DNA from: Platanthera guangdongensis | Taxonomy: Eukaryota; Streptophyta; Magnoliopsida; Asparagales; Orchidaceae | Reading direction: 5' to 3' | Assembly: GCA_039583875.1 (NCBI GenBank) | Contig: CM077161.1 | Coordinates: 62,997,885 to 63,061,884, forward strand | Length of the DNA: 64,000 nt | Shown: one piece after another, positions 46,960 to 59,300 of the stretch | Layout of the letters: the number at the start of each line of letters is the position of its first letter | How positions within the stretch are numbered: position 1 is the first letter of the stretch | The notes under the pieces: generated by a model | Told to the model about the DNA's origin: nothing | Databases searched by the model: none | Seen by the model: only the letters and a program-made list of their open reading frames with translations | Made by a program: the position numbers and the translations under genes

Positions 46960-47480
46960 GAGTGAGTTTTTACTTTTTGTAGAATGCGTGTGTGAGTTTT
47001 ACATTCAGTCGAGTGTGTGCGTTTTCATTTTAGTCGAGTGCGTGCGTGTGTTTTCCTTTCAGTATAGTTCGTGGGTTTATTTTTATTTCTGTTGTGTGTG
47101 TGTGTGTTTTAATTTACTGTCGAGTGCGTGCGTACGTGCATTTATTTTCTCCTACTCGTTTGAGTAGGACTCGCATTAATTTTCCACCTACTCATTTGAG
47201 TAGAATTTGTGTGTGTATGTTTTTAATTTCAGTAGAGTATGTGTGTGTGTGTGTGTGTGTGTTTATTTCTGTCGAGTGCGTGGGTGTGTGCATTTATTTT
47301 CTCCTACTTGTTTGAGTAGGACTCACTTTAATTTTTCGCCTACTCATTTGAGTAGGATTTGTGTGTGAGAGTTTTTAATTTCAGTAGAGTGCGTGTGTAT
47401 GTTTTCATTTCTGTAGAGTTTGTGCGTGTGTGCATTTATTTTCTCCTACTCGTTTAAGTAGACTCGCTTTCATTTACCTC
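46960..47480. repeat. GT-rich minisatellite with CCTACTC hairpins, F 5' LTR
   Basis: Tandem degenerate units of roughly 130-180 bases, each with CGAGTGCGTG runs and small inverted repeats CCTACTC-NTTT-GAGTAGG (for example 47150, 47187, 47302, 47338). The 3' LTR has six such hairpins between 52869 and 53205. Confidence 0.75.
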
Positions 47481-48490
47481 CTATTCATTTGAGAGGACTC
47501 GTAATTTACTGCTTTATTTCCTGCTTTATTTTACTGCTTTCATTTTCAGCTTTCCTTTTCTCCTTTATTTTATTGTTTTCTCATCGCAAGACGTCCCCAT
47601 TCCGATGAGTGGCTAACCGCTCTTAGTCCTCAGTATCGAAGAGCATTGGGACAGATAAAAAAGCTTTAAATAATTAAAGGTCCTATTTTTCTAATTAATT
47701 AAATTACTTAAACTTTACCCTGAGTTTACGAAGCATAGAACCACATAATCGATGTGTGGGCTCTATTTCCATAGTCCATACGCTAGATAACCTAGAGGCC
47801 GTGTGTATGGACCGATCACCCCTCGGTAAATGGAGTTCGGCACTAACCCTCGAGAGAGGAGGTGCGCAAACTTTATCGGATTGGGTTCCCCCCCCCCAAA
47901 TAGCGGGGTTCTTAGCATAATGCGGGCATTAAGAGGAATCCTTCTTCGGATGAGAGCCCGGTCGAATAGTCTTAATGATCAGGTGAGCGATAGTCCTAGA
48001 GATAGGTGAACTCATTTTAGTGGAACCTACATGGCCAAGTCTCCGCCTTAATTAATTTGAAATTTAGGATCTCTTTTTATTAAAACTTTATTTTGGTTCA
48101 AATTCGATTCGACACCGTTGCACTAAGTTGTTCATCGGCTTCATCTTTAAAGATTTTATTTTCCACTCTTTTATATATATAAAAAAATATATCCTGACAA
48201 GATAAAATTATCGGTAAAATAATAGTCTCCTCCAGGGAAGAGTAGAAATAATCAACTCGACCGCGAGAACAATACGACCTCAATATTCCACACCGGAATA
48301 TCATGTACTACACACAATAGGTGCACTTCCCTCCTCTCGTTAAAACTCGTTTTCACTGTTTTATATCTAAATTATAAATCCTCGGGCCCCGTCTTCCTAA
48401 ATAAAACCACAATCCACTTATCCTAAATAAACCGCCCGGGGCACCGCGTGCTCGAAATAATTTTTGGAGTTTTAACATAAATCAAGTTTT

Positions 48491-48508
48491 TGGCGTCGTT
48501 GCCGGGGA
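48491..48508 (+). promoter_or_regulatory. primer-binding site of F (tRNA-Asp)
   Basis: TGGCGTCGTTGCCGGGGA, one base off the tRNA-Asp complement seen in A', six bases past the LTR end; the preceding AGTTTT spacer is also the same as in A. Confidence 0.85.
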
Positions 48509-51175
48509 ATATTCTTGTCGTTATTTCAAACTCTGGAATACTATTAATTTTACCTATTTTATATATCAAAAAAATGGCCAACCACAAAAATTACTACTAC
48601 AAATAATAGTACTAATAATAATAATAATAATAATAAAACTAATTATAAAACTACTTTAAAAAAACAAAAACTTAAATTTTTTTTTCATATTATTATTATC
48701 TATAAAACATTTTTTTGAAATGAAGTCGTTTCCTACTAACAAAAAAAATAAAAAAAACCCTAAAAACTTAAAAAAAAATCTTAAAATCTAAAAAACCAAA
48801 AACTTTAAAAAACTTAAAAACTTAACATTCTAAAAACTATAAAACCAACAAAAAAAACAAAAAAATCAAACAAAAAACTAAACACTAAAAAACGAAAAAA
48901 AAAACTATAAAATCTACAACATTTTTCATTATTTTTGATGAAAACACTAAAAAACTAAAAATTCTAAAAATCTAAAAACTCTAAAAAAAATCTAAAAACT
49001 AAAAACAAAAAAAAATTTAACCACCAAAAAACCCAAAACCTCAAAAAATTTAAAAACAACAGAACTATAAAAAAACTAAAAAAACATATCTAAAAACCAA
49101 CTAAAAAAATTAAAAAACTACTAAAAATATATATATATATATATGATCATTTGTTATTAAAACTGTATCTATCTATAAAACCTAATACCTACTAAAAACA
49201 AAGCAAAATTTTCCGGTATATAAGTTTTGTTTTGTTTTAACTTGTTTTATTTCTTTCCAAAACCCGAAAATTTTTTGTTCAATAATAATAATAAATCAAT
49301 CAAACCTTTTCTATTATTAAATATTATAACTCTATTTTTTCTCACTTCAGCACACTTAATGTTATTGTGCGCGTTAGGAGATCACATTTCTGTTGCACTC
49401 ATATAGCTCAGATGTTAGCTTACGAGTCACACCCACCCTTGCCCCCTCCTGCCAGCAAACTTTTGGCTAGATTTTTCTTTTTCATTTTTATGTTATTTTT
49501 CTTTCTTTTGTTATTAATAATGCAGGATTTCCACCCGAGCCTCCACAACCTAGTCTCAGGGAAGCTTCTACCCTTACTTTTTATTTTTGTATCTATTATC
49601 TTTTGTTTATTATCGTTCCGCATACTTAGATTGTAATATTGGGGATAATGTTGGGCTTAAGTATGAAGTTGTTTTCCAATTCTACACTTTTTATATTTTG
49701 TACTTAGCAAAATACAAAAAAATGCATAAAAATTAAAACCTCAATTTTTTTTTGTTTCTATAATCAAAAACCCAAAAAAATCCATAAAACAAAAAAACAA
49801 TTTCAAAAAACTTATAAAACAAAACTTTCAAATTTTCTTTTCAATTTATAAAACATTTTTCTAAAAAAATATTTCTCTTTCCTTTCTCTCTTCTTTGTAA
49901 ACAATCTTTCTCTTTCCCCCATCTCTTCTTTGTAAATAACACCTTTTTCTCTCCACTTTCTTGTAAATAAATTGATAAAAATGTTAAAAAATAAAAAAAA
50001 TCAAAAACCTCAAAAAAATTAGAAAATCCAAAATCCAAAAAGAGAATAACTCTAAAAATTCAAAAAAGGTCTTGTTTTTCAAAAATACAAAAAAAAGATA
50101 AAAACCCTAAAACCCCAAAAATTATTTATTATGTAATAAATAAATCGAATATCTCATTCTTAACCCTTTTCGCTCTCCAAAAATATAGTTGCAAGTTTAT
50201 TTATAAGTGAATTTAATTAATTATTTGCTTATTATTCGTTTATTAATTGTAGATCAATAGATTTAGATATCTGGGGTTAAGTTTTAAAGAATTTTGTATG
50301 CTCTTTTTTATTTAGATAAGGTAACTATTTTCAGCACCACTTCTAACTTATCTAAATAGTTGCACATTTATTTTGTTACAACATAACAACCTTAAATTTC
50401 AAATTATGTTTACTCAAAGCTTTTTTTTTGAAATATAGGAACGTTTAATTTATAAAGGTTGCTCTCAAAAGTGTTTTTATTAAACCTAGTTTTTTTCTGA
50501 AAAACATATCTTTTTTTTTTCATGTCTTACTTGGCATGATTTTGATCTTTAAAAGATCATATGTCAATGGGAATAAGATTTCGTTCCGTAAATATAGGCA
50601 TCCAATATTTTGAAAGATTATATGTTACAGAGTAAGATGATAAAATTTATTACTCCTATACATATACATTGGGTTATTATAAAGTTGTTAAAAAATTGTA
50701 TATGTTTTGGAAAATAAGATTTTGTTTTCCTAAACATTCACATTCAAACAAAAAAATTCATTCGAGGTTCGAGCGAAAAAATATACCCTCGCCTCTAAAA
50801 TTCAAAGCCCTTCATAAACCTCAACATCCTACTCCGCCAATTTCAAATGATTCTAGAATTAATTTAAAATCTTTTTGAGAGCATAATTTGTAAATTTCAT
50901 TATTTTCGAAAATTCTTTTAAGCCAAAGTTTTCATAATCCAATCTATTTTTGTTAACCTAACAAAATAAATTTTTTTGCTATCTATCTGATTTATCGAGA
51001 AGTCTTTTGTTGAAACTCTTCGTTTATTTAAATTTTTGTCATAATTTAGGATTTAACTCTTATACCCCGGATATTTATTTAGATCTTTCTTTCAATTAAT
51101 TCAAGCGGTAGCTAAAATTATGATTTCTTTAATTCATTATAAGTTCATCTCCAACTTTTGCAATGAAATAGTAAA
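48509..51175 (+). other. non-coding interior of element F
   Basis: Strongly AT-rich, with a low-complexity CTAAAAA stretch (48560-49140) and T/A runs at 49720-50110. No gag, pol or other domain on either strand; the 89-codon hydrophobic frame at 49367 is a by-product of T-rich sequence. GGGGATAATGTT followed by GCTTAAGTATGAAG at 49637-49668 resembles the degenerated Athila/Tat polypurine context and recurs at the 3' LTR. Confidence 0.7.
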
Positions 51176-51194
51176 GCTTAAGTATGAAGGTATT
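51176..51194 (+). promoter_or_regulatory. degenerate polypurine tract of F
   Basis: GCTTAAGTATGAAGG lies just before the 3' LTR. It corresponds to the TTAAGTCTGGGGG core of element A with the G run lost; an identical 14-base copy is at 49655-49668. Confidence 0.55.
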
Positions 51195-51365
51195 TGATGA
51201 GTTGTCAATATATGTATTTTTACGTACAAAAAATAAGTCGTTTTAGTTTATTTTTGTCATTTTTAGTTATTTTTCTTTAATAACTTGTTACTTTTTGTAA
51301 ATATTGTACTAACTTAACTTTAAATTTGTTTCCTGAAATTTTCAAGAAAATTGTCAAAAAAGGCA

Positions 51366-51805
51366 AGTACACGCCCGTATACTTTGGGTCACGCCCGTGA
51401 CCTAGGCGTGATACTTCAATCCTGTGAAACCAGCTGCAATTGAAGAAAAAAAGCTTGACACGCCCTACGACACGCCCGTGTCAAATGATACGCCCTGTGA
51501 CCAAGGCCCGTGTCACTCCCTCGACGAACCATGCACGATAATCGTCGACCCGACCCGACACGCCCCTGTCAAGATGCGATACGTGCGTGACTCCTACACC
51601 TGGCCCGACAAGACAGCGCGATGACTTTTCGACACGACCCGCGCCCAGATCGATCTCCCCGATACGCCCACCAACACGCCCGTGACCTAGGGCGTGACCT
51701 CCACGTGTACAGCCGCAAAGTCAAACAGACATCAAGTCGCTGTATCATCTCATGAATAGTGCTGACTCTCCCCCCTACACGCCCGTGTCAGAGGGCGTGT
51801 ACTTA
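51366..51805. promoter_or_regulatory. CACGCCCGTG palindrome cluster upstream of TATA, F 3' LTR
   Basis: About nine CACGCCC/GGGCGTG sites in 440 bases, several as ACACGCCCGTGT-type palindromes, ending just upstream of TATAAATAG. The 5' LTR has the same cluster at 45665-46110. Confidence 0.8.
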
Positions 51806-52417
51806 GAAATGTTTTCCTATAAATAGAAGCTTGCTGTATGAAGTCATGTTCCTCTTTTTGGATCCATTTTGTATAGGGGCTAGCTGCTTAGATGATTCCA
51901 AATACTTTGTAAGAGAATTTCTCCCCCTCTCCTTTATTTTTGTTTTAGCTTTGTAATCTTCATTTTAGATTAATAAAATTGTAGATTTTCTCCCTTTCTA
52001 TGGATTTGAATTTCATCTTTGTGCCCACTCTCTTATGCAATCTTATTTTTATTTTGTTTTAACTTTGTTTTAACTTTGTTTTTCTCATCTTTTATTATGG
52101 GTGTGTGTGTGTGTATGAGTATAATTTTCGTTTTTATGTTTTAGTATTTTTACTTAACTATGTTAAACTTAGGATTTTATAGATTTCGATTTCATTTCTA
52201 TAGATTCATAAAAGCATTTTTAAAATGATTTTTATCTTTCTCTAACTTAGATTTTTCTTGTTTAGGTCGTAAAATTTCTCATTCTTTTCACTTTATTTCA
52301 CCTTTTAACCACTTTTACGGAGTTATAGGAATGAATATATAGTCGTTTTAATTTTTCGAGCACCTTAATTTTCATTTTGAACTTTTGCTCATTTAATTAT
52401 TCTATCTTCGTTTTACG

Positions 52418-52564
52418 CATTTCTACCGCATTCTAGCGGTAGAAATGTATTTGTTTTCATTTTTTTGAGCACTTTCGTTTTGCTTTTATTTGCAAAACTT
52501 TTTGCTCCTTTAATTTTTATTTTGACTTTTTATGCATTTCTACCGCATTCTAGCGGTAGAAATG
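52418..52564. repeat. two long hairpin motifs in F 3' LTR
   Basis: Perfect 12-bp stems CATTTCTACCGC/GCGGTAGAAATG with loop ATTCTA at 52418-52447 and 52535-52564. Arms are kept while surrounding bases differ from the 5' LTR. Confidence 0.85.
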
Positions 52565-54196
52565 TAGTTATTTTAATTTTTCAGTCACTTAGTTTTTCTT
52601 ATTTTTGTATGTGTGTGTTTGTGTGTATGAGTTAGATTTTATAGCGTTCTTTCATTCTTGTAGAGTGTGTGAGTGAGTTTTTACTTTTTGTAGAATGCAT
52701 GTGTGAGTTTAACTTTCAGTCGAGTGTGTGCATTTTCATTTTATTCGAGTGTGTGCGTGTGTTTTCCTTTCAGTAGAGTGTGTGGGTATGTTTTTATTTC
52801 GATTGTGTGTGTGTGTGTGTGTGTGTTTTAATTTACTGTCGAGTGCATGCGTGTGTGCATTTATTTCCTCCTACTCATTTGAGTAGGACTCACTTTAATT
52901 TTCTGCCTACTCATTTGATTAGTATTTGTGTGTGTGAGTTTTTAATTTCAGTAGAGTGCGTGTGTGTGTTTTTATTTCTGTCGAGTGCGTGGGTGTATGC
53001 ATTTATTTTCTCCTACTCGTTTGAGTAGGACTCGCTTTAATTTTTCGCCTACTCATTTGAGTAGGATTGGTGTGTGTGTGTGAGTTTTTAATTTCACTAG
53101 AGTGCGTGTGTGTGTGTTTTCATTCTATAGAGTGCGTGCGTGTGTGCATTTAATTTCTCCTACTCGTTTAAGTAGGACTCGCTTTCATTTACCGCCTACT
53201 CGTTTGAGAGTACTCGCAATTTACTGCTTTATTTCCTGCTTTATTTTACTGCTTTCATTTTCAGCTTCCTTTTCTGCTTTATTTTATTGCTTTCTCATTG
53301 CAAGCCATCCCCATTCCAATGAGTGGCTAACTGCTCTTAGCCCTCAGTATCGAAGAGCATTGGGACAGATAAAATAGCTTTAAATAATTAAAGGTCCTGT
53401 TTTTCTAACTAATTAAATTACTTAATGTTTACCCCAGGTTTACGAAGCATAGAGCCATATAATCGATGTGTGGGCTCTATTTCCGTTGTCCATACGCTAG
53501 ATAGCCGAGAGACTGTGCGTATGGAGCAATCACCCCTCAGTAAATGGAGTTCCGCACTAACCCTCGAGAGAGGAGGCATGCAAACTCTACCGGATTGGGT
53601 TCCCCAACCAATAGCGGGGTACTTAGCGTAATGTGTGCATTAAGAGGAATCCTTCGTCGGACGAGAGCCCGGTCGAATAGTCTTAATGTTCAGGTGAGCG
53701 ATAGTCCTAGAGATAGGTGAGCTCATTTTAGTGGAATCTCCACGACCAAGTCTCCGCCTTAATTAATTTGAAATTTAGGATCTCTTTTTATTAAAAGTTT
53801 ATTTTGGTTCAAATTCGATTCGATACCGTTGCGCTAAGTTGTTCATCGGCTCCATCTTTCACGCTTTTATTTTTCGCTCTTTTTATATATATAAAAAAAT
53901 ATATCCGGACAAGTTAAAATTATCGGTAAAATAATAGTCCCCTCTAGGGAAGAGTACAAATAATCAACCCGACCCCGAGAACAATTCGACCTCGATATTC
54001 CACACCAGAATATCCGGTACTACACATGATAGGTGCACTTGCCTCCTTTCGTTAAAACTCGATTTCACTATTTTATATCTAAATAATAAATATGCGCGCC
54101 CTGTCTTCGTAAATAAAACCACAATCCACTTATCTTAAATAAACCGCCCGGGGCGTCGCGTGCTCGAAATAATTTTTGTAGTTTTAACCTACATCA

Positions 54197-54263
54197 CATC
54201 ATGACACATATTTTTCTCTACTCTGATATATTTTTGAATACGGAGAAAATGCGGGTTGTGACA
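54197..54263 (+). repeat. 5' LTR of element E, right part
   Basis: The last 67 bases of E's 5' LTR, matching 62610-62676 and ending TTGTGACA. Confidence 0.85.
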
Positions 54264-54265
54264 GT

Positions 54266-54277
54266 TGGTATCAGAGG
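54266..54277 (+). promoter_or_regulatory. primer-binding site of E (initiator tRNA-Met)
   Basis: TGGTATCAGAGG lies two bases past the LTR end; eleven bases match the initiator tRNA-Met complement. Confidence 0.9.
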
Positions 54278-55069
54278 GAGGTTTTGCAAGAGGGTTCGTT
54301 GGTTTGTCAAGCCAGTCGAACAACTTTCCCTTAAGCAAAACTCTAATCGTATCATTTCATTGCATACACACACCGATATGTCATCAGTAGATCTTGATGG
54401 AAGCACGAACAATACACTCATAGCATGATAAGAAATATACAGGGCATATTATGTAGTATGAGATGCATAATATGTGTTTGTATATGGATCCACCATAGGT
54501 GGCAACATGTGATGGTTATGTAGTATGGGATGCATAACCATCATCACATGGATGCCCATTAACATGTTTACTTTTCTTCGTTACATAAAATATTATGTAG
54601 TATGGGATACATAACATTGTATGTGTACGCCACTCATAACATGAACTAAGACCTTTTTAGAATGCTTAACACTCCATACATAACATACCATCGCATAAGC
54701 ACATGTGCTAAGTTAAAGATGTGCATGATGACATATGTACAACCATGACTTGAGAATAAATTTAAACATTCATGCGTTCATATTATAGGCACAACGTAGA
54801 AGAATAACATTATTTTTGATTTCCAAGAGCAAGGTAACAACAAGAGCAAGTATCTGTTCTTTTCCGATCTAATCTGAGTTTGTTCGTTCCTGATCTAATC
54901 TTAGTTAGTGTATTCAAGTTTTCTAGCTTCGGTGTCGTAAGCTAGGTCCTTGATAGGTCATTTATTTGTATCGGTAAAATATCAACCCGAAACAGTTTGC
55001 TAAGGCAATATCTTCCCAGTTTGTGATGACTTAGGCAAAGTTTGACTAGAGATTCGTTTATTCTGTAGA
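54278..55069 (+). other. leader of element E
   Basis: About 790 bases between primer site and gag. It holds repeated ATGTAGTATG(A/G)GATGCATAA phrases (54452, 54517, 54594) and no credible ORF. Confidence 0.5.
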
Positions 55070-56300
55070 ATGCCGCCTAAACTCATTGCGATGAGGTCGA
55101 CTCCCTAGTCAGAGGGTGAGTCTTCTGGTGCCCAGAGCGAAGCTGTGATCGAAGCGCTGTGGTAAAGTAATGAGGCCCTTATAAGGCAGATGGTGGACAT
55201 GCAATCTCAGATACAATCGTTGTTGGCTATCATTGTCGAACAGGAGACTAGAGCGCAGGACCCTGCTATGGGCCAAACTGTTCCTACTCTCCCTACTACT
55301 CTAGTTCCCCTAGTCGCACTGCCGCTTGAGATGAATTTCATTTCTCATTTCTAGCGATTAGGACCTCCTTTATATGATGGTAGGGCAGACTTCATGGCAT
55401 TGGATGACTGGATCATTGCCATAGAAGAAATGTTTTCCTACTCTGGCGTATCCTCCAATCAGAAGGTGATGATTGCGGCATATCAGCTCAAGGGTCTTGC
55501 GAAGAGTTGTTGGATCAAAGAAAAAGAGAACCTTTCTAATGGGTGCTCGTGGGAATCATTCAAGAGTACGTTACTGAAGAAGATTTTACCATCGGTCGAG
55601 CGAGACCGTCTAATGAACAACTTTTTACACCTGAAGCAGAGGCAACACACTATTAGTGAGTACGAGGTCAAGTTTAGCAAGCTCAGTCATTTTGCCCCAG
55701 ATCTGGTGGCATCCGAAGAAGGCAGAGTAAAGCGTTTCTTGGGTGGTCTGAGGTATGACATCGAGCAATTGGCTAGCGCGTACAAGTCCGAGACCTTTGC
55801 AGAAGTAGTCGAAGCTGCCTTAAAGGTTTAGGCGATAGAAAATGCGAAGAATTGGGGATTGCATGCGAAGAAGGACAAGAGGAAATCTGACTATGTAGGA
55901 AGTGCTAGGGCATTTGGCCCTACAGTAAAGAAGCATAGAAGGGAAGCGTGTAGCTTCTGTGGTAAGCCCGGACACCCTTTTGAGAAGTGCTTTAAGAGAC
56001 TGTGTGAGCAGAAGCTGTCTCAGGAACACGCGTTCCAGGATGCTACAAAGAGAGGCCCTATCAATACTTATTGCCAGAGGAGTGGGCATGATGTGGCCCG
56101 TTGTTGTAAGAAGGCTGGAGCTTATTTTCTATACGGCAAGAAAGGACACAAGAAGGCAAATTGCCCGCAGAGCCAGCCTGCGCTGCATGCAGTTCCGTTG
56201 CAGACTCTACCGTCGCCGCCGCCTCTCGTGGATAAGGGAAATGGAAAGTTGAATGTGCTGACCAAGGAGGAAGCCCAATCTTAGACTCAAGTGATCTCAG
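55070..56300 (+). pseudogene. gag of element E, decayed
   Basis: One frame from ATG 55070 (MPPKLIAMRS) stays in register to 56300 but is broken by stops at 55106, 55163, 55352, 55829 and 56282. It has the retrotransposon gag domain (MALDDWIIAIEEMF near 55394, YQLKGLAKSCW, FLHLKQRQHTISEYEVKF) and three successive zinc-knuckle motifs from about 55950: CSFCGKPGHPFEKC is complete, while the second and third have lost a Cys to Tyr. The frame ends at a splice-donor-like ATCTCAG|GTTAGG at 56300/56301, in the same phase as in element B. Confidence 0.85.
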
Positions 56301-56359
56301 GTTAGGCTCTGACTTATCTAGTAATCTCTTTTAGTAGATTTATAGTTTCCGCATTTTAG
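56301..56359 (+). other. candidate gag-protease intron of element E (59 nt, weak)
   Basis: Donor CAG|GTTAGG and acceptor GCATTTTAG|TG would join gag to the protease frame in phase 1. At 59 nt it is short for a plant intron and the element is decayed, so this is a weaker case than B. It contains in-frame stops if read through. Confidence 0.4.
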
Positions 56360-59300
56360 TGGCGCGCACTATGTGTTTAGGTGAATTTAAGGTGAAGAAT
56401 AAGTGGGCGTGCATTTTCTTCGATTTTGGAGCTACTCAATCCTTTGTGGTGATGAGTTTTGTAGACTGACATCGCTGGGCTCTCGACAAGTTAGACACCT
56501 CCATAAACGTCAAATTTCCTTCAAGAGAGTTGGTGAGGTCAAGTCAGGGTATCCAACAACCCGCTAGTGGGATGGAGAGGGGTTGGGGTGCTTGGGCTGC
56601 AGCCCGATAACGGTCTGCCGGAGGCCTAGTGGTGTTGATCCACGAACGGCAACGGGGACTTTGCATCTGGGAACTGCACCGGTTGAGCCTCGGGTTGAGG
56701 ACATTTTTGTGGTGCGTGAGTTTCTGGATATCTTTCTTATTAGTCTTCCTGGACTTCCACCTGAGAGAGAGGTAGAGTTTGTTATAGACCTTGAGCCAGA
56801 CACTCGCCTAATTGCAAAGGCACCGTACCGCATGGCGCCGCGTGAGTTAGAGGAGCTTCGTGCTCAACTGGATGAGCTATTGTAGTGCAATTTTATTAGA
56901 CCCAGTTCTTCCCCCTAGGGTGCACCGGTGCTCTTCGTGAAGAAAAAGGACGGAACGATGAGGCTATGCATTGACTATCGAGAGCTAAATAAGGTGACCA
57001 TTAAGAATAGATATATGTTGCCTAGGATCGATGACCTGTTCAATCAGTTGCGAGGTAGCTCCGTGTTCTCAAAGATTGACCTCCGTTCAGGTTACCATCA
57101 GTTAAGAATCTGGGAGTTAGACATTCCGCGCACTGCTTTTCATTCTCGATATGGTCACTCTGAATTTTTGGTAATGTCATTTGGATTAACAAACGCACCG
57201 TCAGCTTTCATGGACATGATGAACATGGTGTTCAAGGATTTTCTGGATAAGTTCATGGTGGTATTCATTGATGATGTCCTGGTATATTCCAGAAATGCAG
57301 ATGAGCACGCCTCTCACTTGCGCTTGGTCTTATCAACTCTGAGGGAGCACAAGATGTATGCAAATCATAACAAGTGCGAGTTCTGATTGTCTCAGGTGTC
57401 ATTCCTTGGACACATTGTAAGCAAGAACGGTATCGCAGTGGACCCCGCAAAGATAGTTGCAGTCTTGGATTGGAAGAGACCTACATCGCCTAAGGAGATA
57501 AGGAGCTTCTTAGGGTTGGCAGGTTACTACAAAAGATTTGTGAAAGTATTCTCTGTGTTCTCTGCGCCGTTGACCAGGCTTACGCAAAAGAGCGCAACTT
57601 TTGTTTGGAGTGATGCCTATGAGAAAGATTTTCAAGAGCTCAACAGGAGATTGTGTTCTGCTCCAGCGTTGACATTGCCGGTGGAAGGAGTAGAGTATGT
57701 TGTTTATGTTGACGCCTCACGAGTTGGACTCGATTGCGTTTTGATGCAGGATGGCAAAGTGATTGCGTATGGATCAAGACAATTGAAGGTGCATGAAAAG
57801 AATTATCCTACGCACGACATGGAATTTACTGCTATCATTTATGCATTGAAGTTGTGGAGACATCTTCTTTATGGAGTGTCGTGCAAAATTTATTCGGACC
57901 ACAAAAGTTTGAAATATGTCTTCACTCAGAAGAAATTGAATTTGCGCCAGCATCGATGGCTAGAGTATGTTGCGGACTATGAAGTCGATATCCTTTATCA
58001 TCCCGGTAAGGCTAATGTAGTAGCAGATGCGTTGAGCCAGAAGCCCGCACATATGTTTAACCTCTCGATACTATCCCTTGTTGAAGAGTTTTAGCTCATG
58101 GACATAACCATAGAGAATAGCGCTTCGCCAAGTACCTTAGAGGTGGGAGAGCCTTCGTGGATTACTCTCACTAAGCTACATCAGAAAAACGACCCTAATT
58201 TGCAGTACCTTCGCAGTAAGACTGAGAAAGGGGAATTACCTGACTTTTCAATTGATGATGTTGGTACCCTAAAGTACTACGACAGATATTGTATTCCCGC
58301 TATTGGGGACATCCGAGCAAGAATATATAGTGAAGCGCATGGTTCCAGTGTTGCTTATCATCCTGGTTCCAGGAAAATGTACAGAGATTTGAAGTAGATT
58401 GTTTGGTGGTCAGGTATGAAGAATGACATTGCAAGATTTATATCTAAATGTTATACCTGCCAGCGTGTAAAAGCTGATCATAGAAGGCCGGGTGGTAAGC
58501 TAACGCCTTTAGACATACCATGTTGGAAATGGGAGAGTTTATCCATGGATTTCATAACCGGTTTGCCGAGATCACCTTGAGGGCATGATGCAGTGTGGGT
58601 TATCGTGGACAGACTGACCAAGTGTGCCCACTTTGTGAATTTCAAGATTGATTATTCCATGGAAAAGATAGCTGAGCTTTATCTGGACGAAGTTATCAAA
58701 CTGCATGTTGTACCTATGAGTATTGTGTCAAACCGAGACACCTGATTCATGTCTCATTTCTCACAGAGCTTGCAAGGAGCTATATGAACTGACCTGATAT
58801 ATTCTACTCCCTATCATCCTCAGATAAATGGTCAGACAGAGAGAGTGAATCAGATCTTTGAGGATATGATTAGATACTATATTCCGGACCATGGTGGGGC
58901 TTGGGATAAATGTCACAGATTGACGGAGTTCGCGTATAATAACAGTTATCAGGAGAGTTTGCAGATGGCGCCCTTTGAAGCTTTATATGGAAGACGAAGT
59001 CAAACTCCCATATTTTGGGCAGAAGGTTGTGAGAAGCCTTTGCTCGGTCCGGAAGTGCTGGAGGATATGAGAATTTCAGTGGCGCATATTCGTGAAAAGC
59101 TGAGGTTTGCTCTGGAGTGATACATGAAATATGCAAATTAGTGTAGGTTTGATCTTGAATTTTCAGTTGGGGACATGTTGTTTCTGAAGATCTCTCCGAT
59201 GCCAGGTTTTAAAAGAATTTGAAGGAACCATAAGCTAGATCCCAGGTATGTGGGACCTTTCAGATTCTGGAGCATATTGGAGTTTCTGCCTATAGACTGA

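Larger units (their letters stand above)
45497..48484 (+). repeat. 5' LTR of element F (2988 bp)
   Basis: Order: start TGATGAG; palindromic CACGCCCGTG cluster (45665-46110); TATA-like region near 46117 (less perfect than in the 3' LTR); two long hairpin motifs (46709-46738, 46826-46855); GT-rich minisatellite with CCTACTC hairpins (46960-47480); C run 47889-47898; end AAATCA. A small open frame at 45725 spans the palindromes and is not conserved intact in the other LTR. Confidence 0.9.
45497..54196 (+). mobile_element. non-coding LTR element F (Athila/Tat-related, non-autonomous)
   Basis: An 8.7-kb element: LTRs 45497-48484 and 51195-54196 (TGATGAGTTG...CATCA), tRNA-Asp-type primer site, and a 2.7-kb AT-rich interior with no gag or pol. 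It interrupts E's 5' LTR; the uninterrupted equivalent at 62595-62640 confirms the insertion point. Flanks CAATA and CATCA are a decayed target duplication (intact site CATCA). It must have been moved by proteins of another element. Confidence 0.85.
51195..54196 (+). repeat. 3' LTR of element F (3002 bp)
   Basis: Partner of 45497-48484, differing by about 5% in sampled stretches. It contains a good TATA box TATAAATAG near 51820-51828, the CACGCCCGTG cluster upstream of it and perfect hairpins at 52418-52447 and 52535-52564. Confidence 0.9.

Noticed and set aside
49367..49636. 89-codon hydrophobic ORF in F, possible membrane protein
   Set aside because: T-rich sequence gives Phe/Leu by composition; no homologous domain and no other coding sign in F.
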